Positions 11,609 to 23,320 of a stretch of 64,000 bases of DNA are shown here, in pieces (position 1 is the first letter of the stretch; each line of letters opens with the position of its first letter). The translations under genes and the position numbers were made by a program. The notes below the pieces were generated by a model. That model saw only the letters and a program-made list of their open reading frames with translations, ran no database searches and had not been told where the DNA came from. The DNA comes from Symsagittifera roscoffensis (Eukaryota; Xenacoelomorpha; Acoela; Convolutidae): positions 95,021,845-95,085,844 of the forward strand of contig NC_087062.1 of assembly GCF_963678635.1 (NCBI RefSeq). Reading direction: 5' to 3'.

Positions 11609-12137
11609 TATTCCATGATGTTGAGAAATTCTGACGGGATTATTTCTCATCTGAAAACTATTGTTGGTATGAGCTCAAAATCACAAAATACTTAACCTGC
11701 AAAAATTGGCAATTTATGCGCAGCAAAGAAATCCGGCTAGAAGTAGTTGCTTTGAAGCAGCCTACTTAGTAATATCAGTAAATTATTCAGACCGTTTTTT
11801 TGTGAATACAAGTAAACATTATAAATGTTTCGCAGCAGCTCGACTCATTTTGGCATCGATTTTTGAGTCATGCTCAATATTGCTCGACTCAAGGCAAAGC
11901 TGCGCCACGAACATTCCATATATGTTTCAAATGGTCTCGATTTTTTTGTGGCAACCTTCAAAACCTTAACTTATTTTTTTTCTTTTACATAAAAAATATT
12001 AGTAAGTTAGTAAGTGTTTTAAATTTAAAGTTTACCAGGAGTTAATTTGACCAATTAGTTCGCCTCAATCAGTTCCGACTAATTTTAAAAACGGAATTAC
12101 TCGCCAGGCTTCAAATTTTCATATTTATGCTGATATC

Positions 12138-12579
12138 CAGGATTTAGGGGGGACTCGGACGCTCTTTTTCCTTAGGGATTCGACCCCCTGCTTTAACCAA
12201 ATGGTCCCCCTTTGTACTATTGCCTACCCAAAGGGTCGCCCCTTTGTACTATTTTGAGATATCCATATTTGGTGACGGACCCTAAAATTTTTAAGGGCGC
12301 TTTTGGCGCCAATATATACTTACTTTGAAGGGGGGGCGCGCGCCAAAAAAAACCCGATTTTTTATTCACAGTTTTCCATAAAGTGCCCAAAAACGATTTT
12401 TTTGACCTGTTTTTCAAAAATTTGCGTGCGGCGCAGAAAATTTGGTCAAAACAGCGTCTTTTAGTGCTTAAGGAGAGCTCAGAAAATCAAACTGCTCGAC
12501 CTAAAAAAAAAGTCAAAATTTTCAAAATTTTTTTGAAACTCCGCCCCCCCCCCTCGAGAAAATCCTAGGTCCGGCCCTG
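12138..12579. mobile_element. Non-autonomous hAT element with 8-bp target duplication
   Basis: CTGATATC flanks both sides (12130-12137 and 12580-12587). The right terminus, read inward, is CAGGGCCGGACCTAGGATTT; the left is CAGGATTTAGGGGGG, the same with an internal deletion. CAGGG-type TIRs and 8-bp duplications are the hAT signature. The short GC-rich ORFs inside are not protein genes. A decayed relative lies at 25995-26190. Confidence 0.75.
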
Positions 12580-12587
12580 CTGATATC

Positions 12588-13712
12588 ATTATAAAAAATT
12601 GTTAATCGGACACCTGATTTAAGTCAAAATCTATAGGAATGCGATATCTTAATTGGAGTAAAAATTGTTCGCATTCGAAACCAATATTTCGGTCGTTTCA
12701 ACAGGTTTGGAAAAATACCTCAAATTCTTATATTCCTGCCTTTTCGTCAAAAGTTTAAAATAGAGATTCAAATTAGGCAATGAAAACTACAAAACTATTT
12801 CAAAATATATTCTTTTCAAAAAAAATTACAGTTTTCAGTACGATTGTTAAATTTTTTAAACTAAAAGATAAGTATTTTGTTCTTTTTATGAAAAAATTGT
12901 TTCGAATTTTATCTTTTTTCAGATAATTTCACAAAATAACAGGAAAAAAAACACTCAAAAATATCAACAGCAATTTAGACAGCTTTTTGATAAACTCAAA
13001 GATTGTCTAAACTATCAGTTAGTGTTTCATACCACATAACAATTGGTTACATAATAATTGGTTCAAGTTCAACAAAAAACACCAATCAAGATTTTTTGGA
13101 GGATTACATGGTCCTATGGGTTATCAATAAGACTGGGATGGAACTTTTTTGGAAGATGTAACTTTGGGTATAAAACCAATTTTGCATATCTAGCTGACAG
13201 TTTCTATTGTTGTGAAAACTTTCAGAACAGATAAAGGTTCTTTTTGAAAATGCCAATTTTAGTATGTGTAAAAACCACAAATACTGCTCTATGTTTCCCA
13301 AAAAAACTCCCAAAAAACAGCATTCTTGATTGCTTGTATTTTTCTGTTTTTGTAAAAATTAAATGGCAAAAGAGAACTCATAGCACTAGTTGTTTTCCAA
13401 CATTTTTTTCCTTTTTTAGAAATCGGAACCCTTCAAGTTTTTAGTTTTTTTCCGATGCGTTTATCTCAGATTTAGCACCTATTAAACATTCATTGACCTG
13501 TTTATTTTACGATCGATCATTAATACATATAAAGGCCTGGACTTATTTGCCGATTTTGATTTTTTTGCATTTTTTAAACAATTTTTTCTCATGCTCAATT
13601 CTGATTGGCTAAAATTAGTTTACCATCACTTAGGCATTTTTGTCATAAAAGACGCTTTTAAAAGTCCAAAAAAAAATAGTATCAAAAATGAGTCACAGAA
13701 AATTGGAAAAAA
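12588..13712. other. Gene-free interval
   Basis: No recognisable gene. The short ORFs on both strands overlap each other, are low-complexity and show no domain. Confidence 0.45.
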
Positions 13713-13716
13713 AGGC

Positions 13717-14217
13717 ACAACTGCCTTTTAAGGTTTATGGAGCAGCAGTAATAACATAAAAAATTAAATGAAATAAAATAAAAAATTTTTTTTTAAATTT
13801 GAAATTTTTTATGAAAATCATTCCCCCACACGCCACATAAAGTACAGAAAGATAGATTTCGTTCTTTGTAACAAATCAATTATAGCAAATAAGCTTCGTT
13901 CAACCAATTTGGAACGATTTATAAGACGGATTAAATCTCCGCTTACGCGGTAATAGCGCGAATTATATCGCGCATTAATTGTCCCAAATTGGTCAAAATG
14001 GCCAAAATGGCAATCTTTAAACCCTCATAACTTTACAAAAAATGACCACAGGTGAAATATCTTTTCAAATTTAAGCTCAGGACAACAATGGCTTTCGAAT
14101 GATATAAAAAAATTTCGTCAAAAATGGCTAGTTAAAAAGTCGAAATTTGTCTGAAGAAAAAAAAAACCCAACCCCGAGCACAAATATTCCGTTACTTTCG
14201 TATCGAAAGTCGGAACA
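13717..14217 (-). mobile_element. 530-bp element, copy F (3' end missing)
   Basis: Well-conserved minus-strand copy ending in GAAAGTCGGAACA (the element's 5' end). The opposite end stops at the AACTGCCTTTTAAGG block and lacks the hairpin and CAGTCTTGT terminus. Confidence 0.65.
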
Positions 14218-14696
14218 AAAAAAAATTCCAGACACTTTAAAATATTCGACATTTTTCATCTAGGTGAATTATTCAATTCATTAAGCAATGATCTATTTTA
14301 ATCACTTTTTTTGGTTTAAAGTAGCAAATATTTAGCCAATGTGAACAGAAAAAAAAATTAACGGTTTCCGATTGGTTGAATTGTTTTGCGCATGAGAATA
14401 GCCACTGTGGCGAAGTATTAGAATACTTAGAAATTTAATTATTCAAGTAAGTTATCAAAATACAATTTAACTATAGACAACTGTTTATATTCAGCTAAAA
14501 ATGTATTTAATACTTTTTGCTCAAATGAACAAACTTTCAAATTACCAAACTTGCGCAGAGTACCTATGTTCCTTTTAATTTACACCAGGAATTCTTTTCG
14601 CTTTGGAGGAAAATTATTTTTGTGCAGTATTTTGCAACGGTATTAAAGATTTTCTGAAAACGATGGAAACGATAGAGGAGCCAGTTTTACTATTAC

Positions 14697-14873
14697 AGGA
14701 TCTGCTTAACAAATACATATGGTTTCTACTAAATAGTTGCCACCCTTTTGAATAAAAGCAGTAAATGAGCATTATATAGTTGTTAATTACCACCTAATTG
14801 GTCAAAAATTTCACTAACTTAATCCACTTGACAATGATCCCCCTCGTCTTTAAATGGGGGGAGTACTTGTTAT
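14697..14873. mobile_element. Uninterrupted copy of the GATCTACTTAACAA MITE
   Basis: Same word order as the outer element at 4182-5397 in opposite orientation (GGATCTGCTTAACAA, AAAAGCAGTAAAT, ATTGGTCAAAA, CCCCC...GGGGGG, TACTTGTTA) but without the 1-kb insert. Serves as the empty-site reference. Confidence 0.5.
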
Positions 14874-14947
14874 ATATGTATATGTTACATATGTATATCT
14901 CATTTACTCTATTTTAACAGTAAACGGTTTTTCAACAGCAAAATAGA

Positions 14948-15377
14948 ACAAAACTGCTCGTATCAGGTCAACGCCCTGAAAATTTTGACTGCATTTGAAG
15001 GTCTATAGAGTAGTGTTTGCTTCAAAAAAAAATAAAGGAAATTTTCAAATAAAAATTTTAAAAATAATTTTTAGATTTTTTTTTGCAAATTGTCCTCGCA
15101 CACGCAGTGAAAAAATCAAAAGATTTTGCATAAACCAAAGTGTTATACGGAGCAAATAGCATGCCTCAATTCAATTTGAAATATTTTTTTGGACGATTAA
15201 ATCTCCACCTTACGCGTTAATAGCACAAAAAAATCACGCGTTAATTGTCCCTAATTGGCCAATTTTGCAATCCTCAACCCCCATATCTCGAAAAAAATCA
15301 CAGATAAAACATCAAGTTTGTCAAGAGAACAAAAAACTTCCCGAGCCAAAATTTTTCGTCATTTGGGGCAGTAAAAC
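14948..15377 (-). mobile_element. 530-bp element, copy G (degraded)
   Basis: Minus orientation: ACAAAACTGCTCGTATCAGG, a decayed hairpin (CAGGTCAACGCCCTG), then TTACGCGTTAATAGC and the CCCGAGC block. The right boundary is approximate. Confidence 0.5.
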
Positions 15378-15846
15378 AGTTCAAAAAATTAAAATTTTCT
15401 ACAGAAGTTTCGTTCGGAAGTTGAATGAAAGGAAGTTGAAAAGGCACAATTGGCAAATGGCCTTTTTGATTGATGCGATTTGTTCAAAAAACAAAATTGT
15501 CTCCGCTTGGTGTCAGAAAGTTTTCTGAACAAACATCTATTTCAGCAAAGTTGTCATTTTTTTTCTCGGTTTTGCTCTAAAACAAAGCAGTATTCACGCA
15601 AAATTTCTAGCAATTCACAAACAGAAATCAAAATATTCAAATATCATGAATTTTTGGCTCTGTTGAACACATTTTTAGTTTTGACACTGTTGAACGCCCT
15701 CCGTCATTTTCTTTGATTATTATCGGAACAATAACTAAAGATTAACTTGTCACTTATCAATTTTCTCCATTTTGCTCAGCAATGCACTATTTCCATGTAC
15801 AATACTAAAATTGATCCTTACACCTAGAGCTGATTTAACCGTTTAG

Positions 15847-18800
15847 ATGATAGAAGTGAACAGATCTGTAGAGGTCCAATTGGAGCTGGAGTCAGCAACG
15901 GAGTTCCCGTGGTTAGTAGCCAATGGACTCCTCGAAATACTAGCTTTTGTGACTTCAGTTCTGGGCGTCTTTGGAAACTTCCTTTGTTACGTAACAGCAA
16001 TGCAACTACCGGCGTCCAACAGCGCATTTCTTATTGGCCATCTGGCAGTGTGGGACACAATTGCAGGTCTGACCGATGGTTTTGATATGTTGGCCAAACA
16101 CTTCGGTTTCTTCATAAAAGATATCAACGTGAGTATTAGCTTAAAACAATGTTGGCGATGATTTTGGTAATGATTGCTGCAACAATGCAATAATCACACT
16201 AAATCTACATAGATTTGCAATCGAAAAATTGTCATTGTTTTCCTGAATCCTTGAAAACATTTTTGTTCAATGCTTTTTTTTCAAATGATTTTTTGCTCTT
16301 CTGTGCAAACATCTTACACTCGGACTCGAGGTGTCTGACTTGCATATTAACTACTTGACCACAATTTATCTATTTTGGCTTGGTCGGGTCTAGAATCTTC
16401 TCCAGAGGGCAGATTTTGAAGAAAATTTTTGTTGACTTTGTAGTTCAGGAGGAACAAAACATTTGAAAGACCAAATTTTGCCATAATGTTTTGCGCCGCT
16501 GGTAAAACTTTCATAAAAAAAGGCCAAAAAAGCCATTTTTGAGCGTTTTTTTTTGAAAGTTTTGACCAAAACAATTTTTTACCCGCTTATAATCAGTCGC
16601 AAAGAAGACATGTTCTGTTAAATTACTGTTCAATTTTTTTTGTTTTTATAGATTTTCGTATGTAAACTATTTACATGGCATACGTATGGAAGTAGCGTGA
16701 CGCCTATCTACTTGATGATTTCAATGGCACTGGACCGACTAGTCGCTATAAAATATCCCTTCACGCATCGCAATTACACTTCGAGGCGTACTGCCGCCAT
16801 AATAGCGTCTGTGGCCGTTATTGCAGGATACGCGATTACATCAGGTGGTGATGCACAGTATTTGAATCATAATTCATTTAAAAACTCAAGTTCTATAAAA
16901 ATATTCTTTTGGTCAAATTTTTTGACTTACTAAGATATAATAAAGTTAAATCAGCTCCGTGGAAATTAAAAACAATTTTTTGTGGGATCAAAAAGTCATT
17001 AATTTTCTGAGCTCTCTCAAAACACTAGTAAAAACTTATTCTGGCACTTTTTGGAAGTTGACTGCTAAACAGCGCAAGATGTCCCTCAATTTTATTACAT
17101 TTTGACGGGGAAAGCTCCATTAAAAAATTTTAGGTTTGGTGGCCAAAAATGAATTGATTCCTTCCGGTGTTAATAGCCTTTTTCCTGAAAAAATGATAAT
17201 GGACCTCAGAAATAGTACAACTAGTGAAGTATTAAGGGGATATGATTGGTAGTTAGGACCCCCATCGAATTTTGACCTCGGTTGACCCCTGGATGATCTC
17301 AATTTGATTTTTGGGTGTCTTGACCCCAAAATTGCATAGAAAACCCCGAGATTAACACCGGAAAAAAGGCGTATTCCCCAGCCCAACCCCTGGAAAGTAG
17401 AATGGGTCACCTTGCTAAACGTTGGGAGGAAAACTCATATATTGGGAAGAAGAGCAGAAGCTGTTAGAGATATGATATAGTTTTATATTGCAACCTTAAG
17501 GTAGTAGAGTTAATTCAAAGTGGACTTGGTAAACATTGGGTTCAGTTTAGCTTGGCGAGTGATCTATTAATAGCAATTCAACTAAACCAAAGAAAAGTAG
17601 TCCCAGAAGAAATTGATAGTAAAAGGAGCGTAGCGCAGCATGAGAATTAGGTCTCCTAAATAGTATGATTGAACGGGGAAATTACTTGGCTTCCCGGGGT
17701 TGACTTTTTGGTTTGATTTAATCTCTAATAGACGAACTACGTTCCCCTGGTAGCTAGAAGGTCGAGATTGGAATAGAGTACAGATCGAAATTTTAGATGC
17801 TTGAAATGAATTCGCTTTCCATAAAAAGGGTCTCCCTCTACCCTTGGGAGGTCGGATCGTTAACGGGATCATTAAAATAAAGACCTTGAGAGGGTCACTG
17901 AGTAAACATAGCATGGTTTGGAGGTTGAGTTGAAATCGAGGGCTGAAATCACGGAGGTCAAGAATTTGCTGATTAGAATCGTATGATATTTGTTTGCTTG
18001 GTCAAATTGTGACACCTACCGCATGCCGAGTATCTAATAAGCGTGAAAAGATTGATAAAAGAAACCAAATTTGGCACGTGGAAGAGTTGACAAGGGGACC
18101 GATATATATAGTCTTAAACATGTGCGGACGGGTGATTTAAGAGGATGATTCCATTAGAGGTTCTCTAAAGAGAGAACAGTTTTGTGTTAGTGGAGTTAGT
18201 TGGAAGTTAATTGCAATTAAGCAGTTTGGCCGATAAATCGCGGACCCTTTTCCTTTGGATTTGATTATTAGATTATATTTTGGCCACTCAGAGCCTTCTG
18301 TGTTGGGAAATATAATCATCTAAATGAATTTATTGTTGGAAACTCTGGCGATTGTATCGAGTAGACAAGACAGCCTGAAGAGCAATACACAGAAGGGGCA
18401 AGCAACATAATACAATACAGAATAGTTGCCACCAAAATAACCCTTTCGAGATTCTAGAGTTCACTGCCCAAGGGACGACTTTGCGGTGTCGTTAGGAAAG
18501 AGAGAACGAACCTAGAGAAGCAATCCCCTTAACCTACACTTTAAAGAGAAGCAAAAACATCATTACCCATCTTTTTTCAAATTCATGTGGGTCAAAAATC
18601 GGGCAACGCTTGGTTCTTCAATTAGCAACAGGTTCTCAGAAACATATTAGTAATTAGAATTTTATTTTCGTTACAACTGAATTTAAGTCCCAGTAACATA
18701 AAATTGAATCGTGAGCATCAACTGAAGGTTCAAAAAAAGTAACGTTTATTATCAAAATATCAAAACATCACTGCCTGCAGGACCTCTTGTCTTCACTGAT

Positions 18801-19319
18801 TTCGATGCAGACGATAGATGCAATATTCAGGCGGGCAGTTATGACACTTTGCAGTCCGTTTATTCCATCACAGCACATGCTGTCTTAGTTTTCGGCGGTC
18901 CGTTTCTCATTCTAGTGGGTGCAAATATAATATTTGTCCACTCGCTTTGGTCGCGCAAAAATACTGAAGTCAGCAAGGTACGAGCAGTAACGAACTCAAC
19001 CGGCGTGGTAAATATTGTTCAAGTAAACCGCTTGAACAGAAAACTTCGCCACGAGAGGAATTTTGTGATAATTCTGGTAGTTCTCACTTGCTCCTTCTCG
19101 TTCTTTCTCGTCACTGCAGTCGTGACCAACTTTTTAGGGCGAGTCCTATTCGAGGCGGATCCGACCACGCAAGACAAAGCTCTATTTTTTCAATCACTCA
19201 GCGCAATGGCTCTAATCATGAACAACTCGCTTAACTTAGCGTTTTATTTGCTCTGCAGTCGAATGTACCGATCCGCGTGCAAAAAAGCGCTGCTTAAACT
19301 CTGTAAATTGAATGGATAA
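15847..19319 (+). CDS. Class-A (rhodopsin-like) GPCR, complete three-exon gene
   Basis: Exons 15847-16128, 16652-16844 and 18781-19319, with GT-AG introns in phases 0 and 1, encode 337 residues, a usual size for the family. Exon 1: a short glycosylatable N-terminus (NRS), TM1 with LGVFGNFLCY, TM2 with LAVWDT. Exon 2: TM3 with WHTYGSSV and the DRY variant ALDRLVAIKYPF, then TM4. Exon 3: an extracellular loop 2 with Cys (DRCNIQ), TM5 (GGPFLILVGANIIF), a basic third loop (RLNRKLRHERN), TM6 with the TCSFSFF core, TM7 with MNNSLNLAFY in place of NPxxY, and a short basic tail with Cys. It should act at the plasma membrane through G proteins; the ligand cannot be told, but N-S-x-x-N-x-x-x-Y resembles invertebrate neuropeptide receptors. 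The first in-frame ATG directly follows TTTAG, so a 5' UTR splice or trans-splice at that site is possible. Paralog of 3010-6009. Confidence 0.88.
17040..18560. other. Compositionally distinct block in GPCR 2 intron 2
   Basis: This 1.5-kb stretch is visibly less AT-rich and has fewer A/T runs than its surroundings, with open stretches on the - strand at 17120-17410 and 17582-17914 that match no domain I know. No termini found. Possibly an old inserted element or transferred fragment. Confidence 0.35.
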
Positions 19320-19356
19320 CAATCTCTACAATCTGTTTAGCTGAAAGGTTTCAAGC

Positions 19357-19790
19357 AACCCGGGTTGACCTCCGTACAAAAAATGCTTACACAATTCTTT
19401 ACAAAAATTGATTTTCATACAATTCCATGCATGGGTTCTATGGAAAAACTGCTTATCTTAGGATTTCCATTTATGAAAATTGTAGCATTTTTTAATTGTA
19501 TTTTTTCTCAGGAAAACCCTTAAAAAGAGTTTAAATGAGCTTGATTCGTTTTCTGATTAAGTTAGATCAATTCGGCCCATTTTTCATTAATTTCTTTTTG
19601 ACAAAAAATCTTTATTATAGCATTCCATTGAATGGAAAAAATGTCTATCATACAATTTCATTGTATGGAAAATGCTTGTAATGTGGTTTTCATACGTTTT
19701 TTTTAATCTATGGAATTTTATGGAGTATTATAATAACATTTTTTCCATAGTATGGAATTGTATGATGAGCAGTTTGTGTCAACCCGGGTA
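19357..19790. mobile_element. MITE with AACCCGGGTTGAC ends
   Basis: The left end AACCCGGGTTGAC and the right end GTCAACCCGGGT are inverted, with further inverted ATACAATTCCAT / ATGGAATTGTAT words inside. Starts 38 bp after the GPCR 2 stop, so it probably lies in its 3' UTR or terminator region. Related fragments appear near 27480-27560. Confidence 0.6.
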
Positions 19791-19830
19791 TATGTAATCT
19801 AACGAAACCCCAATTGACTATTTTTTTCAG

Positions 19831-19883
19831 GCGATCAGTACGTATGCTTTTAACATGAACAGCTCGCTTAACTTTGCATTTTA
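19831..19883 (+). pseudogene. Broken third GPCR fragment (TM7) cut by a mobile element
   Basis: After an acceptor-like TTTTTTTCAG, the frame reads AISTYAFNMNSSLNFAFY, matching the TM7 end of both GPCRs (VALIMNNSLNFAFY). It then ends exactly where element copy H begins (TGTTCCGATT). The rest of TM7 and the tail are not found after the two element copies at 20902. Remnant of a third tandem paralog or of a partial duplication of exon 3. Confidence 0.6.
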
Positions 19884-20394
19884 TTGTTCCGATTTTCAAT
19901 ACAAAAGTAACGGAATATTTGTGCTCGGGGTGGGTTTTTTCTTCAGACAAATTTCGACTTATCAAAAATAAAAATTTTTGACGGATTTTTTTAAATCATT
20001 CAAAAAGTATTGTTGTCTTGAGCTTAAATGTGAGAAGGTATTTTACCTGTGATCGTTTTCAGTAAAGTTATGGGGGTTTAAAGATTGCCATTTTGGCCAA
20101 TTTGGGACAATTAACGCGCGATATATTGGCGCTACTAACGTGTAAGCGGATATTCAATCTGTCTTAGAAATAATTCCACATTGGTTGAAAGAAGCTTAAT
20201 TGCCATAATTGATTTGTGACAAGAAGCAAAATTTATCCTTTTGTACTTCATATAGCGAGTGGGGGATGCTTTCATTAAAAAAAAGTATTTTCGAAAAAAA
20301 TATATATTTCATTTTATTTTAATACATTTAAATTTTTTGTGTTATTACTGCTCCATAAACTTTAAAAGCAGTCGGAATATTCAGGGTTTTGTTC
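19884..20394 (+). mobile_element. 530-bp element, copy H
   Basis: Starts TGTTCCGATTTTCAATAC, has the GTGCTCGGGGTGGG and TTAACGCGCGATATATTGG blocks and ends in CAGTCGGAATATTCAGGG. It runs directly into copy I and lacks its own CAGTCTTGT end. Disrupts the GPCR fragment at 19831-19883. Confidence 0.65.
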
Positions 20395-20902
20395 TGACTT
20401 TTGCAGTGAAAGTAACGGAAAATTTGTTCTCGGGTGAGTTTTTTTTCTTCAGACAATTTTTCACTTTTTTAACAAGCCATTTTTGACGGTTTTTTTTATC
20501 ATTCGAACGGTATTGTTGTCTTGAGCTTAAATTTCAAAAGATATTTCACCTGCAATCATTTTTCGTAAGGTTATGGGGGTTTTAAAATAGCCATTTGGGA
20601 CAATTAACGCGCGATATATTTCGCGCTATTAACGCGTAATAAGCGGAAATTTAATCCGCAATAGAAATCGTTCCAAATTGGTTGAAGGAAGCTTGTGTGC
20701 CATAATTGATTTCTTACAAGGAGCGAAAACTACCACTCTGTAATTTATATGGCATGCTGGGGGATAAACTTCACAAAAAATCTCAAATTAAAAAAAAAAA
20801 ATTTTGTTTATTGCACTTAGGTTTTCCATATTATCGCTGCTCCATAGACCTTAAAAGACAATCGGAACATTCAGGGCCTCGCCTTGATACGAGCAGTTTT
20901 GT
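20395..20902 (+). mobile_element. 530-bp element, copy I, head-to-tail with H
   Basis: Its start is decayed (GAAAGTAACGGAAAATTTG). The interior is intact (TTAACGCGCGATATATTTCG), followed by ATCGGAACATTCAGGGCCTC and ATACGAGCAGTTTTGT. Together with H it forms a tandem dimer. Confidence 0.6.
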
Positions 20903-20964
20903 TGGTTTTTTCGGTTTGAGAAAGTTCAAAAAGTATTATTTTTTGCGCCAAAGAGTTTGATTTG

Positions 20965-21480
20965 TTGTGAAATTGAATGTCAATTTTCCTGATGTATTGT
21001 GTCATGCCTAATAATAACTCAAAACAATATACAGATGTTTCGTATCTTGACCTTGCTCCAATAAGTTTGTATCTTTGTAAATTTGAATGTCAATTTGTCT
21101 AATGATTTCTGCTATGCCTATATAGAATTTTAATTGATAAAAAATATACGAATGTTTCATACCTTGATTTAAAAATTTCAGATATTAATTTCTTGTGTCG
21201 ATAAGAAAGTATTTTCGTGAGTTTGAAAATAATTTATTTGATCTTTTTTGTTATGCCTATTTAGAACTCTAATCAATTATGTCGATCAAAAATTATACAA
21301 CTGTGTCGTGCTATGACTTGAATAGTTTAGAAAGTAATAGCTTCTTATGCCTGTGGATTTTTTTTGGAATTTGATTGTAAATTTATATGATGTTTTCTGA
21401 TATGCTTGCCTAAATATTCTAATAATTTATGCTGCCAAAAATTACTGTGCGAATGTTTTGTACCTTGATTTGAAATATAC
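20965..21480. repeat. Degenerate tandem repeat, about four units of 120-145 bp
   Basis: The ordered words AATTTGAATGTCAATTTG, CTATGCCTAnnTAGAA, AAnTATACGAATGTTTC and TACCTTGATTTGAAA recur from about 20970, 21085, 21215 and 21360. Substitutions and indels are frequent, so the array is old. Confidence 0.55.
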
Positions 21481-22930
21481 AAAAATTTTCTTTTTCACGC
21501 CTTGCGTGATATTCTTTTGTTTGGTGAAAAGAGAGAATACAAGTTCGTACCCCAGAAAAGTTTCTTTTTTAATCAATTAATTTTTAGATTAACCTTGAAT
21601 TGATTTAAATTCACAAATAGAAGGAAGCTTAAACTTCGCACCACGTGCGATACAAAATAAAAAAGCCTAAAATCAAAAGATATTTTGTCTCAAACGGAAT
21701 ATGAAAAACTTGAAAAAAATCTGAATAAAAAACCACCGAAGGCTAAAAAAAATTTTTTTTTTGGAATAGTTATAAAAATCAATTATCTATAACATGCGGA
21801 GGACTCGGGATACGTTAACTTCATTCATTTCAATCGCATAATAAACAGATGGAACAGAAAAAAAAATGGTCAAAACATCGAAATCTAAAAATTCCTAAAA
21901 GTACTGAAATAGTTTGATTGAAACTATGCGCCCACTCAGGCTGTTTATCCTGCAGAAGCAATTGAGAATGAGAAAAACTTTTTTTCGTTACTTGTTATAA
22001 ACTCTGACAAAAATGGACAAAAAAATAGAAAAAAAATTAACTTCCAAAAAATTTCAAACCTTGTAAGAAATAACCCAATTACAATAAATTTGAATATGTA
22101 GTGATACGCAACCTAATATACAGTTAACACACAACGTCATGAGAGCAGCATCACAACAAAAAAAAATTATTACAAAAAAAAGAGACCCGTAAGTGGAATT
22201 GAAAAAAAAACAGAATTCCAGTATTCTCAAAATTTTCAGCCAGAAATAAACCACACTTCTGAATTTTGTGCGAGTCTCGCGAAACATCTTCGCAGAAAAA
22301 ATAATCAAGTCACAGATGCAAAAAAGTTCTGGAGTAAAACAGCTTTAATTTCAGTAGCTCTGAACCAGTTGTTCAATTATAGCTGTTAAATTTTATTTTT
22401 TAAATATTCATTTTGTGCAGAAACGGAGATCTTGAAATTGGAGATCCAATCCTGTCAACAATGTTATTTAATGGGGAAAAAATTCAAATACCCGACTGCA
22501 ATACCCTTGCTGATTGCAAAGGTAGTCAAAAAATATTGCGCGTGGGGTAACTTTTTAGAAAAACAAAAAGCGCTTTTTTAGTTTTTTTTCTGACAAACTT
22601 TTCCAACATATTTTTTTGCCAAGATTTACAGTATATGCGTTGAAGGTAGTCAGTAAATTCACAGCTTTCTTTGTTTAAATTCACCCCTTGTAAAACAACG
22701 ATTTTCTTTTGTGCAAGGCTTCTAACAACGAAGCTGGTTGTCTTTAACATTTTTGTAACCACAAAATTAAAAGTAAACTACATTGTACGAAACTGTGCAT
22801 ATCCATACTAAATTTTATATACTAGAGTGTATGTTATCGTACAATATTTTGGTTGCACTTTAGTTTTTCAAGAACAATTTGTTTTTATGCGCATCTGGTC
22901 AGATATACCACATGTCCAAAAAAATCGATT
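21481..22930. other. Gene-free AT-rich interval
   Basis: No gene recognised; ORFs on the - strand around 22054-22762 are low-complexity and domain-free. Confidence 0.45.
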
Positions 22931-22939
22931 TCATCCCGG

Positions 22940-23320
22940 GTTGAGGTGCTCGATTTGTCTTTCGATTTTATCGAGCAAAATTCGGTATGTTTCGACTATT
23001 CTGTCCGAACAAACTTTGGTATAGTTCGAATTTCTCAACCACATTTGATTATGCTTCGACAATCTCGATTCAGTTTTATTGTTTCGACTTTCTCGAACAA
23101 ATTTTGGTATGGCCCGAGTTTCTCCACTCAACCAAAAAGAATTCGACTTAGTTCGACCCAGTTCAGATATGTTTCAATTTTTTCGATCACAACTCGATAT
23201 GTTTCTACTTTCTCGACTGACCTGTTTTAAAAATTTAATTTGTCGACCCGGCATAGAAATGTATCGACTTTTTCGGCCAAATTTGGGTAGTTTTAGACTG
23301 TCTCGACGTTCAAAAAGCAT
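22940..23320. repeat. Degenerate short tandem repeat, unit about 30-35 bp
   Basis: A TATGTTTCGACTTTCTCGAC(C)AAATTTGG-like word (shown here in parts: ATGTTTCGACT, TTTCTCGAnC, CAAATTTGGTA) recurs about ten times with drift. The array keeps several overlapping frames open on both strands, which explains the cluster of small ORFs here; they are not convincing genes. Confidence 0.6.

Noticed and set aside
12217-12568. ORFs of 61-66 aa in the GC-rich patch
   Set aside because: They fall inside the non-autonomous hAT element and lack any transposase similarity.
15824-19319. Assigning a named ligand to the GPCR pair
   Set aside because: The motifs place them in class A only; a specific receptor name would be a guess.
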